A stretch of 64,000 nucleotides of DNA from Algoriphagus sp. (GCF_024305035.1 NZ_JAMWZB010000005.1:1-64000); one strand, 5' to 3'; shown: positions 35,466 through 45,011, counted from the stretch's first letter. Translations and numbers: made by a program. The notes: generated by a model from the sequence alone, not told the origin.

Positions 35466-36008
35466 TTAAAAACTCCCTTCTTTTTTTGGACCATTCGATA
35501 GGTCAATTTCATTTTTTAAAAGAATCTGAAGTTGATTTCTTCCTTTGATTTTAAAAATTTTGTACCGTATGGGCAGCAATGCCAGACCCGTGCCTATCAG
35601 GATTCCAGAGGTTAACCCGACCCCCTGATCAATTGAAAACTCTCGCCTTTGATATATTGAATTGATGCTTTCTGCAGTCAATAAAATAATCCCTGATCCC
35701 AAAAGTAAGGCATTCATATTTTTTAAGGTGGAGTTTCGGCTGTCTTTCCGGCGGATATCGATCGCTTCAATGTCATCTAGGGAAAGGATGTTTTCGTTCA
35801 GAAATATGTAATCCTTGGAAAATTCCCGAATTTGATCTGTAACGAAGTAGCCTAATTTTTTACTTTTATAGGTTATTGATTCTCCTGCATAAAAGCGGAT
35901 TTGTTTTTTGGGACTTACCCCTCTTTTGAGTAGAAGAAAATCCCGGGATTGGGCAAAGGTGCTTAGGTTTATACCTAGAAAAATAAGGAAAAGTAGGGTC
36001 TTTTTCAT
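35466..36008 (-). CDS. Exported hypothetical protein
   Basis: A 180-residue protein with a signal peptide (MKKTLLFLIFLGINLSTFAQ, residues 1-20). It has a charged beta-rich N-terminal part (KKQIRFYAGESITYKSKKLGYFVTDQIREFSKDYIFLNE) and two later hydrophobic stretches (MNALLLGSGIILLTAESI and GLTSGILIGTGLALLPI). No family is recognised. It is divergent from the M24 peptidase gene. The 240 bp on its downstream side (35225-35465) show nothing I can assign. Confidence 0.65.
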   Translation of the reverse strand: MKKTLLFLIFLGINLSTFAQSRDFLLLKRGVSPKKQIRFYAGESITYKSKKLGYFVTDQIREFSKDYIFLNENILSLDDIEAIDIRRKDSRNSTLKNMNALLLGSGIILLTAESINSIYQRREFSIDQGVGLTSGILIGTGLALLPIRYKIFKIKGRNQLQILLKNEIDLSNGPKKEGSF

Positions 36009-36227
36009 AAACTTATCTCTTGCTTAAAGATGCGGTTTTTTTTAGGTTTTATCCAGTTACCTCAGGTTTGGTGGTAGAAATTAACCTGATTTTACGTTTT
36101 CTTTCTTTGGTGGGATCAACTATGGCCTATGGCAGGGTAGATTTTCTTTGTAAAGCAAAGATTTTTATTTGTTCGTTGGGTTGTGCCCTCGAGAATCCCC
36201 TATATTCAAGGATCAAAATTAAATGCA

Positions 36228-37586
36228 ATGAAAAAGAAATTTAGTGCTTTTGCCTTCTCCTTTTTGATGGCTTTTACGGCCTATTCTCAGGATTTGGCCG
36301 TTCTATCGCAGCGCGAACAAGCCGAATTGATCGATACCTGGTTAGAGGATAGGATTTCAAATCTTTTACCCAAACTAATGACAGAGACTCAAATTGATAT
36401 GTGGGTGGTCATTTCACGAGAATATAATGAGGATCCGGTAATTCGGACACTTTTGCCGGCTACCTGGATGGCGGCCAGGAGAAGAACGATATTGGTTATG
36501 TTTCAGCCCAGTCCCAATTCTGCCGTGGAAACTTATGCAATCGCTCGATACGATGTGGGGAAGTCATTTAAGCGTGCCTGGGATCCGGATAGCCAACCTG
36601 ACCAATGGGAGGCATTGATGGATTTAATCCAAGAGAAAAATCCTAAAGCCATTGGTTTGAATTTTGCCAACGATTACGGTCATGCAGATGGGTTAAGCTA
36701 TACCGAGCGGGAAGCTTTTATGGATAAACTTCCGGAAAGCCTCCAGGGGCGAGTAATTTCTGCACAGAGGCTGGCTGTTCGCTGGCTGGAAACCCGGACT
36801 GAGGCGGAAATGGCAAGCTATCGCCATATTCAACAGCTGGCTCACGCCATTATTCAAGAAGGGCTATCTGAAAAAGTAATTACCCCTGGAAAAACTACAA
36901 CAGAAGATGTAGTTTGGTGGTATCGGGAGCGGATCAAACAACTCAAACTCAACACTTGGTTTCATCCCACCGTGGATATTCAGCGACCAGACCCCGATTC
37001 AAATGAGGCATCCCGTTCTTTTGCAACCAGACCCTCGGAACTGACCATCCTGCCAGGGGATTTATTGCATATAGATTTTGGGATTACTTACCTTCGATTG
37101 AATACGGATACTCAACAACTAGCTTATGTTTTGAAAATGGGAGAGACTCAAGTTCCTGATTATTTGCAAAAGGCGTTTGAGGTTGGAAATCGCCTTCAGG
37201 ATATTTTGACACAGAATTATGTGTCTGGCCGAACAGGAAATGAAATTCTTCGGGCTTCTCTTGAGCAAATGAAGTCGGAAGGGATCCGGGGGAGTATTTA
37301 CACCCATCCTTTAGGGTATTACGGGCATTCGGCCGGACCGACAATCGGCATGTGGGATAATCAAGGGAATACTCCAGGGGCGGGTGATTTTCCGCTTCAT
37401 CCCAATACAGGCTATGCCATCGAACTCAATGCGGTGGTTTATGTAGCCGAATGGAAGAAAGACGTTCGCATCATGTTGGAAGAAGGGGCCTTTTTTGATG
37501 GGGATAAAGTTCACTATTTCAATGGAAGACAAAAGAGGATTTTACCCATCCCTCGAGCTTCATCTTACCTAAGCAATGAGGAATAA
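36228..37586 (+). CDS. Exported M24 family metallopeptidase (Xaa-Pro aminopeptidase-like)
   Basis: The 452-residue protein has a signal peptide (MKKKFSAFAFSFLMAFTAYSQ), a creatinase-like N-terminal domain (MWVVISREYNEDPVIRTLLP) and a pita-bread catalytic domain. All five metal ligands can be seen: Asp in LLHIDFGITY, Asp in NTDTQQLAY, His in GYYGHSAGP, Glu in AIELNAVVY and Glu in MLEEGAFFDG. It is expected to remove N-terminal residues preceding proline in the periplasm. The Met at 36228 was chosen because it starts the signal peptide; an in-frame Met 45 bp upstream does not. Confidence 0.9.
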   Translation: MKKKFSAFAFSFLMAFTAYSQDLAVLSQREQAELIDTWLEDRISNLLPKLMTETQIDMWVVISREYNEDPVIRTLLPATWMAARRRTILVMFQPSPNSAVETYAIARYDVGKSFKRAWDPDSQPDQWEALMDLIQEKNPKAIGLNFANDYGHADGLSYTEREAFMDKLPESLQGRVISAQRLAVRWLETRTEAEMASYRHIQQLAHAIIQEGLSEKVITPGKTTTEDVVWWYRERIKQLKLNTWFHPTVDIQRPDPDSNEASRSFATRPSELTILPGDLLHIDFGITYLRLNTDTQQLAYVLKMGETQVPDYLQKAFEVGNRLQDILTQNYVSGRTGNEILRASLEQMKSEGIRGSIYTHPLGYYGHSAGPTIGMWDNQGNTPGAGDFPLHPNTGYAIELNAVVYVAEWKKDVRIMLEEGAFFDGDKVHYFNGRQKRILPIPRASSYLSNEE

Positions 37587-37618
37587 ACATTTAAAATCTA
37601 GTTGGAAAAATTGAAAAT

Positions 37619-38794
37619 TTAGCGGTGGGGTGGGTAAGTTGCACTGCGGATAAAAAAGAGGAAAATCAAAGAGATTCCGGCAATTCCAGCACTAAATAAG
37701 AATACCAAAGGAAAATTTTCTGCCTTATTGGCATATAAAAAACCGGAGATGATTGCCCCTATGCCAATACCGGCTTCCAGAAAAATGTACATGGTCGCCA
37801 GCGCTCTTCCTCTAAATGCATCCAGGGAAAGATCAATCACCCAAGCCGCTGTTGTGGGACTATTCATTCCCACTGCACATCCAAATAAAACACCGGCTCC
37901 CAGAAGCGCCAACTGAGTTTCAGATAAAGCGATCATCACCATACTTACAACCATAAAAACAGTGGCTACCCGCAACACCGGAACTCTTCCGTATCGATCG
38001 GAAGCTTTGCCGGCGATCAAGCGAATTCCTAAACTGGAAAGGGTGAAAATGGCAAAAAACAATCCCTTATTTTGGATACCCAAATGAGCAGAAAAATCCG
38101 GGATTATTGTCAGTACGACCCCAAAAGAGAAAACTGAGAAAAAAAGAATCAGAGAGGGGATCAAGACCCGTTTTTCGATAAGCTCGTCTCGCTTGAGTTT
38201 AAATAAGCCTAAACGCATAGGTTCTTTTTTTTCTAGCGTTTCTTTTAGCCTGAAAAGAATCGCAATCGAAAGAATGGCAGTGAAGGACGAAGCGTAAAAA
38301 AGAATTTCAATGGGCCAGATACTAGCGATCCAACCACCGATAGCCGGTCCGGCCGCCATTCCGAGTGAGCCAAAAAGCGATTGGATTCCCATGGCTTCGC
38401 CCCGTTTTTGAAAAGGAACGATATCGGCCACGTATGCCGAGGTTCCGGTAGGAGTGAATCCGGCTGAAAATCCATGCGCAAATCGAAGAAATAAGAAGCC
38501 GCCGACAAAACTTAAAACCGGGTAGAGTAGGCTTATTACAAAGCAGACGCCCGCACCAAAAACCATCACAGGAATTCTCCCTATTTTATCGGCAAGCTTC
38601 CCACTGAAAGGCCTCGAAAGTCCGGCCGATAGGGTGAAAAGAGAAATAATCAGACCTTTATAGTCTTCCCCTCCCAGGGTGGTTAGGTAGTTGGGTAGCT
38701 CGGGAATGATCATATTAAAAGACGAAAAGAACAAAAATGAGCTTGCACAAAGGAGAAAAAAATCAATCGAAAAAAAAGAGGGGAGTAGTTTCAT
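37619..38794 (-). CDS. MFS transporter
   Basis: This 391-residue inner-membrane protein has twelve helices. The MFS motif between helices 2 and 3 is GKLADKIGRIPVMVFG, with a second-half echo GKASDRYGRVPVLRVA. It resembles drug/sugar efflux members of the superfamily; the substrate is not visible. Start: a minus-strand -7 element TATCTTTG (38809 to 38802) lies just before the Met at 38794, so the Met at 38830 would be upstream of the transcript. The mRNA would be nearly leaderless. It is convergent with the M24 gene. Confidence 0.88.
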   Translation of the reverse strand: MKLLPSFFSIDFFLLCASSFLFFSSFNMIIPELPNYLTTLGGEDYKGLIISLFTLSAGLSRPFSGKLADKIGRIPVMVFGAGVCFVISLLYPVLSFVGGFLFLRFAHGFSAGFTPTGTSAYVADIVPFQKRGEAMGIQSLFGSLGMAAGPAIGGWIASIWPIEILFYASSFTAILSIAILFRLKETLEKKEPMRLGLFKLKRDELIEKRVLIPSLILFFSVFSFGVVLTIIPDFSAHLGIQNKGLFFAIFTLSSLGIRLIAGKASDRYGRVPVLRVATVFMVVSMVMIALSETQLALLGAGVLFGCAVGMNSPTTAAWVIDLSLDAFRGRALATMYIFLEAGIGIGAIISGFLYANKAENFPLVFLFSAGIAGISLIFLFFIRSATYPPHR

Positions 38795-38801
38795 TTCTTC
38801 G

Positions 38802-38809
38802 CAAAGATA
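38802..38809 (-). promoter_or_regulatory. -7 element of the MFS gene
   Basis: TATCTTTG on the minus strand matches TAnnTTTG exactly and ends 8 bp before the chosen ATG. It decides the start codon. No good -33 element was seen. Confidence 0.5.
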
Positions 38810-39090
38810 GTGGAATAACGTTCGTTTCACCAGTGCAATTTTACAAGATGGAGGAAGAGAATTTTTGGGTTGTAGGCTAAGGGTTTAGCCTCGCTGTATT
38901 CGAGGGCTGATCAAAAAACAGAAGGGGTGGGAAAAAATCACCAATTAATTAGTTTTTTTAGTCTTTTTCCGGTATCGATTCAGTCAATATTGGGCCTTCA
39001 TTGCTGAATTTGCCAAAACATTCCTATTCAATCATGACAATCTGAGATTTTTTTTAGAGATTCGCATTCTTTAAATTTTAACTTAAAATC

Positions 39091-40192
39091 ATGACTTCGG
39101 ACCAACTGAAAGACTTGAAAGCTCGCACCTCGGCTTTAAGGAGGTATCTTTGACTACGATCGGAAGAAAGCAGAAATAGAAGATTTAGAGGCCGTTTCCT
39201 CTCAGCCAGAATTTTGGAGTAATCCGGAAGAGGCAGAAAAAACCATGAAACAAATCCAGGCTCGTAAGGGATGGACTTCATCCTTTGAAGATCTCGATAA
39301 ACTTATCGGTGATTTGGAGGTGCTGTATGAATTTTATTCTGCAGATGAAGTGAGTGAGGAGGAAATTAAAGTGGAGTACGACAAGGCCAGAAAGGCTGTT
39401 GAAGAGCTCGAGCTCAAAAAAATGCTTTCCTCGGAAGAGGACCAACTGAACGCGGTTTTAGAAATCAATCCCGGAGCGGGAGGAACAGAAAGTAATGACT
39501 GGGCCTCGATCCTGATGCGAATGTACATCATGTGGGGAGAGAAAAACGGCTACAAGGTCAGGGAGGTGGACGTGCAAGAAGGCGAAGTGGCAGGAATTAA
39601 ATCCGCCACCTTGGAGTTTGAGGGTCCACTAGCCTACGGATTTTTGAAATCCGAAACGGGTGTTCACCGCTTGGTTCGAATTTCACCTTTTGATTCAGGG
39701 GGCAGAAGACACACTTCTTTTGCTTCGGTATATGCCTATCCTGAAGTAGACGATAGTATAGAGATCGATATCAATCCTGCCGATATTGAACTCCATACCT
39801 CGCGTTCGGGAGGAGCAGGTGGGCAAAATGTAAACAAGGTGGAAACCAAGGTGCAGTTAACCCACAAACCCACTGGAATAGTGGTTGTCTGTCAAGTGGA
39901 GCGTTCCCAACTTGCTAACCGGGAAAAAGCCATGCAAATGCTCAAATCCAGACTTTATCAAATGGAGTTGGAAAAGCGAAATGCTGAAATAGCCAAAATT
40001 GAATCCTCTAAACTACGAGTTGATTTTGGTTCTCAAATCCGAAATTATGTATTGCATCCCTATAAACTGGTAAAAGATAATCGAACCGGATATGAAACTT
40101 CAGACACGCAGCATGTTTTGGACGGCGGTCTAAATGAATTTATGAAAGCCTTCCTACTCGCCCAAAGTGAGGAAGAGGCAGATAAGGGATAA
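39091..40192 (+). CDS. prfB: Peptide chain release factor 2, with programmed +1 frameshift
   Basis: RF2 ends translation at UGA and UAA. The frame opened at ATG 39091 runs 20 codons to an in-frame TGA at 39151-39153. The site is AGGAGG (39139-39144), TAT, CTT, TGA, C: an internal Shine-Dalgarno three bases before CUU, the classic RF2 slip site. After a +1 shift reading resumes at GAC (39152), giving 366 residues in total, the normal RF2 length. The peptide-release motif GGQ is in [14 protein letters not shown]. The SPF anticodon-like motif appears in [11 protein letters not shown]2 levels are autoregulated through this shift. A terminator follows downstream. Confidence 0.97.
39139..39154 (+). 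promoter_or_regulatory. prfB +1 programmed frameshift site
   Basis: AGGAGG-TAT-CTT-TGA-C combines an internal ribosome-binding stimulator, a slippery CUU and a UGA stop with an unfavourable following C. Low RF2 favours slippage into the +1 frame. It is a rare strong Shine-Dalgarno in a genome that otherwise seems to use few. Confidence 0.95.
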
Positions 40193-40266
40193 AGAAGGGC
40201 ATGCCCTAAATTTCTGTTCAACTTGAAAAAAGTTCTGTGGGAGGGTTATGCACTCCTGTCCACTAA

Positions 40267-40310
40267 CCCCGCGTAAAAAATACCGATTTTTTATGCGGGG
40301 TGTTTTTTTT
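40267..40310 (+). terminator. Long-stem terminator after prfB
   Basis: Stem ccccgcgtaaaaaa/ttttttatgcgggg (14 bp, one G-T wobble) with a 6-nt loop and a following run of eight T. It lies 75 bp after prfB. Confidence 0.85.
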
Positions 40311-40342
40311 AACTACGTTCTCTGTTTTCCTATATGATTATT

Positions 40343-40456
40343 TTAGAAGAAAATGGCTAGCCGGTCAGCTAATTGGTACCCAACTTCTGCCAATTGCGCA
40401 GCAGGGGGATTGACCAGCACAGTCTCAACTTTTTTTCTTTCAAAAATATCTTTCAT
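40343..40456 (-). CDS. Possible 37-residue small protein
   Basis: An ATG-started frame encodes MKDIFERKKVETVL followed by NPPAAQLAEVGYQLADRLAIFF. The amphipathic, well-mixed composition looks protein-like. It lies in the 510-bp gap between prfB and the exopolysaccharide genes. It has no clear promoter, and I recognise no family. It could equally be a gene remnant. Confidence 0.25.
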   Translation of the reverse strand: MKDIFERKKVETVLVNPPAAQLAEVGYQLADRLAIFF

Positions 40457-40660
40457 GATGGCAAAAGTCTAAATTCTTTTTCCATTCAGTTTTTCCATTT
40501 AGGAAGTTTGGAGAGGTGATTGGCCGATCGAATCCCCGGTAAATCAATTGGAAAGAGGTAGCTCAAAAAATAAAATGCATTTCATTGAGTATTAAATACA
40601 TCTAATAAATTCTTCCTAATACACTTATACATTTTTCGTCCCTTTTTATCGGATTTTGCC

Positions 40661-40668
40661 TAAGTTTG
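40661..40668 (+). promoter_or_regulatory. -7 element of the exopolysaccharide export operon
   Basis: TAAGTTTG matches TAnnTTTG exactly and lies 38 bp upstream of the Wza-like gene start. A convincing -33 TTTG at the right spacing was not found. Confidence 0.45.
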
Positions 40669-40705
40669 CCCAGTTTTTGAGTAGACATTCAAAACTTTAT
40701 CAATT

Positions 40706-41518
40706 ATGCGGAATCTGCGGGCAGGGATTGCTTTGACCCTATTACTTTTCACGGCCGTAGGCTGTGTATCCAATGAGAAAATCATCTACCTCCAAAATTT
40801 GGAAGATCACCCTGAAATTCAGGAGGGAGAATTAATTGAATACGAAATCCCGGATTACAAACTCCAATACAACGATATCATCGATGTTAATGTCCAAACT
40901 GCTCAGGATATCATCGAAATGGGTTTTAATAATACTCCCACAGGAATGAACAATCAAATGGGGAATATGGCTGGACAGACTGGCGGGGATATTTATTACA
41001 TGTCCGGTTATACCGTTGATAAAAACGGCGCCATTCGATTGCCTATCATCGGAGAGGTAAAAGTCAAGGACATGACCATAGAAGAAGCCAGATTGGCTAT
41101 TGAAGAAAAGCTTAGAGAGTTTCTTAAAAATGAAATTTACGTCAAAGTAAAACTTGGAGGAATTCGTTACTCTGCCTTAGGCGAATTTCGCAGACCGGAT
41201 AAATATGTGGTTTTACAGGATAGGATGACCATTTTTGAAGCTATTGCAAATGCCGGAGACCTGACCCCGATTGCTAAAAGGGATGAGGTTCTTTTGATAC
41301 GACAGTACCCGGATGGGACCAAACTTCACCGAATCAATCTCAATGATCGAAATATCATCCGATCTCCTTTTTATTTTATTCAGCCCAATGATCAACTTTA
41401 TGCAGAACCCATGAAGGTGAGGGAAGTGGGTGCTGGGGAAAATGCCGCCCAGTCCTTATCCCTGGTTATATCTGCAATTACCGTATCCGTGCTTTTGATC
41501 AATACCTTTACCAGATAA
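40706..41518 (+). CDS. Polysaccharide export outer-membrane lipoprotein (Wza-like)
   Basis: This 270-residue lipoprotein (lipobox around VGCVS, Cys about residue 21) has a poly-export domain (KLQYNDIIDVNVQTAQDI, about 50-135) and a SLBB-like segment (LGEFRRPDKYVVLQDRMTIFEAIANAGDLTP, about 150-190). A C-terminal hydrophobic helix (SLVISAITVSVLLINTF) may span the membrane, as in Wza. It forms the export pore for exopolysaccharide. The tyrosine autokinase gene starts 5 bp downstream. Confidence 0.93.
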   Translation: MRNLRAGIALTLLLFTAVGCVSNEKIIYLQNLEDHPEIQEGELIEYEIPDYKLQYNDIIDVNVQTAQDIIEMGFNNTPTGMNNQMGNMAGQTGGDIYYMSGYTVDKNGAIRLPIIGEVKVKDMTIEEARLAIEEKLREFLKNEIYVKVKLGGIRYSALGEFRRPDKYVVLQDRMTIFEAIANAGDLTPIAKRDEVLLIRQYPDGTKLHRINLNDRNIIRSPFYFIQPNDQLYAEPMKVREVGAGENAAQSLSLVISAITVSVLLINTFTR

Positions 41519-41523
41519 GACTG

Positions 41524-43968
41524 ATGTATCCGAATCAACCGAATCCAACGAATACCAATCCAAATCCATTTTTAGTCAATCAAGAGGATGAAATCGACCT
41601 GAAAGTACTCCTTTTCAATTATTTACAATATTGGCCAATAATCCTAATCTGCATGTTTTTGGGGATTTTGACCGCTTTTCTATTTAATAGGTTCACCACC
41701 CCCATTTATAAAGTGGAATCCACCGTCCTGATCGTAGATGACAAGCCCACACTGGGTTCTGATCTGTTTGAATCTGCCGGCTTGGGATTGCAGAATAAAA
41801 GCAACATCGATAATGAGATTGGAATCTTAAAATCCTATACGCTCGCAGAATCCACCATCGGTGAAATGGATTTGAACGTGTCTTATTTTCAGGAGGATGT
41901 ATTTAAGCCTCGTCAGATTTATGGCAATACCCCGATTTATGTTTCTGCAAAATGGGATCGAACGCAATTGGTTGGAGGTTTATTTCGTCTTGAGGTGATC
42001 GATGCGCAGAACTTCGAACTTACCATCGAAGAGGATGAATTTTCGGTTTTCATTCCTTCTGATCCCTTCTATAAAGATAGATTGGAAAGTTTTTCGCTTC
42101 CAAAATCCATCTATTCCTTCGGACAAGAAATCTCAGGGGAATTTTTTGCATTCACAGTCAATCAGGTTTCTACCCTTCCGGGAGAAATCTATTATTTTCG
42201 TTTAGTCGATACCCCTTCTCTGGCATTGCGCATGAAGGAGGATCTTCAAGCCAGCCCTTTAAATAAACAAGCCTCCATCCTGACGCTTTCTCTTGAAACT
42301 CCCCTTCGTCGTTTGGGGGAAAATTACATCAATACGCTCATGGAGGAATACCTTCAACGGGAACTCTATGAGAAAAATCAGGCGTCTGAGAATACGATTC
42401 GGTTTATTGAGGAGCAGCTGAGCGGAATTTCTGATTCCTTGGAATATTCAGAAAGCCAATTACAAGAATTTCGATCCAAAAACCGGATTTTCAACCTTTC
42501 CGAGGAGGGCTCTTTGATTTTTGAGCGGTTGACTGAACTGGAAAAAGAACGGAGTCAATTTGAGCTTAACCTCAAGTACCTGCAAACCTTGCAAACCTAC
42601 CTAGATAATAATCAACTCGAGGATTTGGTGGCGCCTGCAATCGTGGGAGTGAATGATCCTTTGTTAACTTCTCTGGTTGAAAGCCTATCGGAATTGCAAT
42701 CTGATCGTGTTCGGATTTCAGCCACCTTCAACGATCAGACCCCTCAAATGAGGGATATCAATTCTAGGGTTCAAAGTACTTCCAATGCCTTGAAAGAAAA
42801 TGTCCGATCAGCAATCGAAAATTCACGAAATACCCTCGCCGATGTCAATAATCGGATTCGGATGATCGAACAAGACATCAATACGCTACCTGCTACCGAA
42901 CGGAGTTTGCTCAATTACACTCGACAGTTTACCATTAACGAGAATATTTACATCTATCTCTTGGAAAAGAAGGCCGAGGCTGAAATTACCATGGCTTCGA
43001 ACATGCCGAAAAATAAAATTTTAGATTTTGCCAAAGCGAGTCAAGCGCCTGTTGCTCCAAAGCGAAGTCTCAACCTGCTCATTGGAATGATTTTGGGATT
43101 AATTCTTCCGATTGGATTTATAACAGTGAGGGATTTTATGAATACTAAAATTGAGGATCCTAAAGAATTGGAGAAATCCATCAAGGTTCCTTTGATTTCC
43201 ATGATTGGCAGAAGTTTAACCGAAGATAATTTACCTGTGTTGAATAATCCCCGCTCTACCGTTACTGAGTCATTTCGTTCCCTGAGAGCCGATATGTCCT
43301 ACCTCAGCCCGAATAAAGAAAAATTCACGGTATTGTTTACTTCAACCATCTCTGGGGAAGGGAAGACCTTTGTTTCGATCAATATGGCCTCGGTATTCTC
43401 CTTGATGGGAAAAAGAACCATTTTGATTGGTTTGGATTTGCGTAAACCAAAAATTGCCGAGGATTTTAATCTTCCCAATGATAAAGGAATGAGTACGGCA
43501 TTGAGTTCGGATATCTCATGGAAAGAAGTGGTTAAATCAACCGGACACAAAGATTTGGATGTCATTCTTTCTGGTCCCATTCCTCCTAATCCTGCCGAAC
43601 TGTTACTTCAAGAAAAATTTGGGCAGATTATCAAAGAGATCAAAGAAGAATATGATGTAGTGATTTTTGACTGCCCGCCAGTGGGGTTGGTTTCTGAAAC
43701 CAAGGAACTGTTTAATTTAGCTGATATTTCATTTTACGTATTTCGACAGGGGTATTCCATGAAGGGAAATACTGAAGTGCTCAATAATCTAGTGGAAAAA
43801 GGGGGCGTCTCCAAAATCTATGGAATTCTCAATGATGTCCATATTGACAAGGGATATGGCTATGGTTACGGCTATGGCTATGGCTACGGCTATGGCGGAA
43901 ATTCGTATGGTTACCACGAAGAAATTCAGTTGCCTTGGTGGAAACGAGCACTGCGGAGGAAATCATAG
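41524..43968 (+). CDS. Polysaccharide co-polymerase tyrosine autokinase (Wzc-like)
   Basis: This 814-residue inner-membrane protein has a Wzz domain flanked by two helices (PIILICMFLGILTAFLF near 40 and LLIGMILGLILPIGFITV near 525), coiled coils in the periplasm (about 280-440) and a cytoplasmic BY-kinase. Kinase motifs are Walker A TISGEGKTFVSIN, Walker A' IGLDLRKP and Walker B VIFDCPPVG. The C-terminal Tyr cluster is an unusual GYG repeat (GYGYGYGYGYGYGYGG), in effect seven or more phosphorylation sites in a row. It controls polymer length and export with the Wza-like protein upstream. The stop lies in a 26-bp tandem duplication. Confidence 0.95.
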   Translation: MYPNQPNPTNTNPNPFLVNQEDEIDLKVLLFNYLQYWPIILICMFLGILTAFLFNRFTTPIYKVESTVLIVDDKPTLGSDLFESAGLGLQNKSNIDNEIGILKSYTLAESTIGEMDLNVSYFQEDVFKPRQIYGNTPIYVSAKWDRTQLVGGLFRLEVIDAQNFELTIEEDEFSVFIPSDPFYKDRLESFSLPKSIYSFGQEISGEFFAFTVNQVSTLPGEIYYFRLVDTPSLALRMKEDLQASPLNKQASILTLSLETPLRRLGENYINTLMEEYLQRELYEKNQASENTIRFIEEQLSGISDSLEYSESQLQEFRSKNRIFNLSEEGSLIFERLTELEKERSQFELNLKYLQTLQTYLDNNQLEDLVAPAIVGVNDPLLTSLVESLSELQSDRVRISATFNDQTPQMRDINSRVQSTSNALKENVRSAIENSRNTLADVNNRIRMIEQDINTLPATERSLLNYTRQFTINENIYIYLLEKKAEAEITMASNMPKNKILDFAKASQAPVAPKRSLNLLIGMILGLILPIGFITVRDFMNTKIEDPKELEKSIKVPLISMIGRSLTEDNLPVLNNPRSTVTESFRSLRADMSYLSPNKEKFTVLFTSTISGEGKTFVSINMASVFSLMGKRTILIGLDLRKPKIAEDFNLPNDKGMSTALSSDISWKEVVKSTGHKDLDVILSGPIPPNPAELLLQEKFGQIIKEIKEEYDVVIFDCPPVGLVSETKELFNLADISFYVFRQGYSMKGNTEVLNNLVEKGGVSKIYGILNDVHIDKGYGYGYGYGYGYGYGGNSYGYHEEIQLPWWKRALRRKS

Positions 43969-44004
43969 AATAGAATTAGCGGAGGAAATCATAGAATAGA
44001 ATTA
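43953..44004 (+). repeat. 26-bp tandem duplication across the wzc-like stop codon
   Basis: A unit beginning gcggaggaaatcatagaata is present twice, at 43953-43978 and 43979-44004, without change. The first copy includes the stop codon, so the protein is unaffected. Identity of the copies suggests a recent slippage event. Confidence 0.9.
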
Positions 44005-44513
44005 AAGGAATGGGGATAAGTGATCAGGAGGATAGGGCGTTGAGAACAGCAAAATGAGAGAAGTCTGGAAAGGTAGATTGAGCAAGTCTTGACTTCATCC
44101 TCTTTGCCCTGGTCGGAAATCCTAAAACTTGCTTTTAAAATCAAAAATCCGGGACTGAGAGTTTTTTCCATTTGAAATCCCCTCTATTCATCCATTTCCT
44201 GGTCAAAAGGTAGAAGGGATGGGTTTAGTGCACTCAACGGGATAAGACTTGAACCTCTGCCCTTAACCGGTCTTAAATCTTGGGGGAGCAGGTGCTTTTA
44301 GGGTTTCTTATCTAAAAATTATCCAATCTCAAGGCCTGACCACTTACCGTTCACATCCATTTCAGAAATATTAGTACAAGGATTTTTCTTTTTGGAATAT
44401 GGTTTGCAGGTTAATCATCTGTTTTTATTTACTTTGTCCCATAAATTAGAATGGCTCCTGAAAGCGGTGTTTTCTTTAGCCAAAACCAAACAAAATCTTA
44501 ATCCCTCCCAAAA

Positions 44514-44987
44514 ATGAAACAAAAGTTGATCTCATTTTCGCTTAATCGCTCCCTGATGATCGCTATGGTCGCATTGCTCGCAATGGGTGCCTGTAAGTCA
44601 AAAAAGAAAGCAGTTCAGCCCGAACCTGAACCGGCCCCCGTAGAGCGAGTAGACGAAACTCCTGCACCAGTTGAGACTGCGGCACCTACACCCGAGGAAG
44701 TAGCGGTTGAAAAACTGGAGTCGTCTTTTAATTCCCTGACTACTGCCTCTAACCCAGCGCTGGCTAATCAATCTATCGAGCAAACCTTAGCGATGTTTTC
44801 CAATCAAGACGCTCCTGTCCTAATTGTCATTCACGAGGAAAACGGAATCAAAGATTACGATGAACCTACGACGATTCGTAAATACCTCGAATACCTCAAG
44901 GACACCAAAAAGAACCTCAACTTTATCAGTGATATCCGTTTGGATGCAAATGGTAAAGTGTCCGAACTCGAATTGAGAAGAAAATAA
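44514..44987 (+). CDS. Lipoprotein of unknown function, first gene of the LRR operon
   Basis: A 157-residue protein with a lipobox (LLAMGAC, Cys27) followed by a Lys-rich then Pro/Glu-rich linker (KSKKKAVQPEPEPAPVERVDETPAPVETAAPTPEE). A folded C-terminal part (about 75-157) contains LAMFSNQDAPVLIVIHEENGIKDYDEPTTIRKYLEYLKDTKKNLNFISDIRLDANGKVSELELRRK, possibly an NTF2-like or small alpha/beta domain. It is probably tethered to the outer membrane. It heads a run of four genes spaced 24, -4 and -14 bp. No known system matches this set. Confidence 0.75.
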   Translation: MKQKLISFSLNRSLMIAMVALLAMGACKSKKKAVQPEPEPAPVERVDETPAPVETAAPTPEEVAVEKLESSFNSLTTASNPALANQSIEQTLAMFSNQDAPVLIVIHEENGIKDYDEPTTIRKYLEYLKDTKKNLNFISDIRLDANGKVSELELRRK

Positions 44988-45011
44988 TTTCAACTAGAAA
45001 ATCACCTTAAA

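Noticed and set aside
43989..44171. 60-residue gene in the spacer before the LRR operon
   Set aside because: It contains one copy of the 26-bp duplication and has no protein-like pattern. The spacer 44005-44513 holds nothing else that I can assign.
44235..44285. tRNA gene on the minus strand
   Set aside because: A short ggttcaagtc stretch looks like a T-arm, but the T-stem pairs poorly and no matching acceptor or anticodon arm was found. It may be chance or a tRNA remnant.
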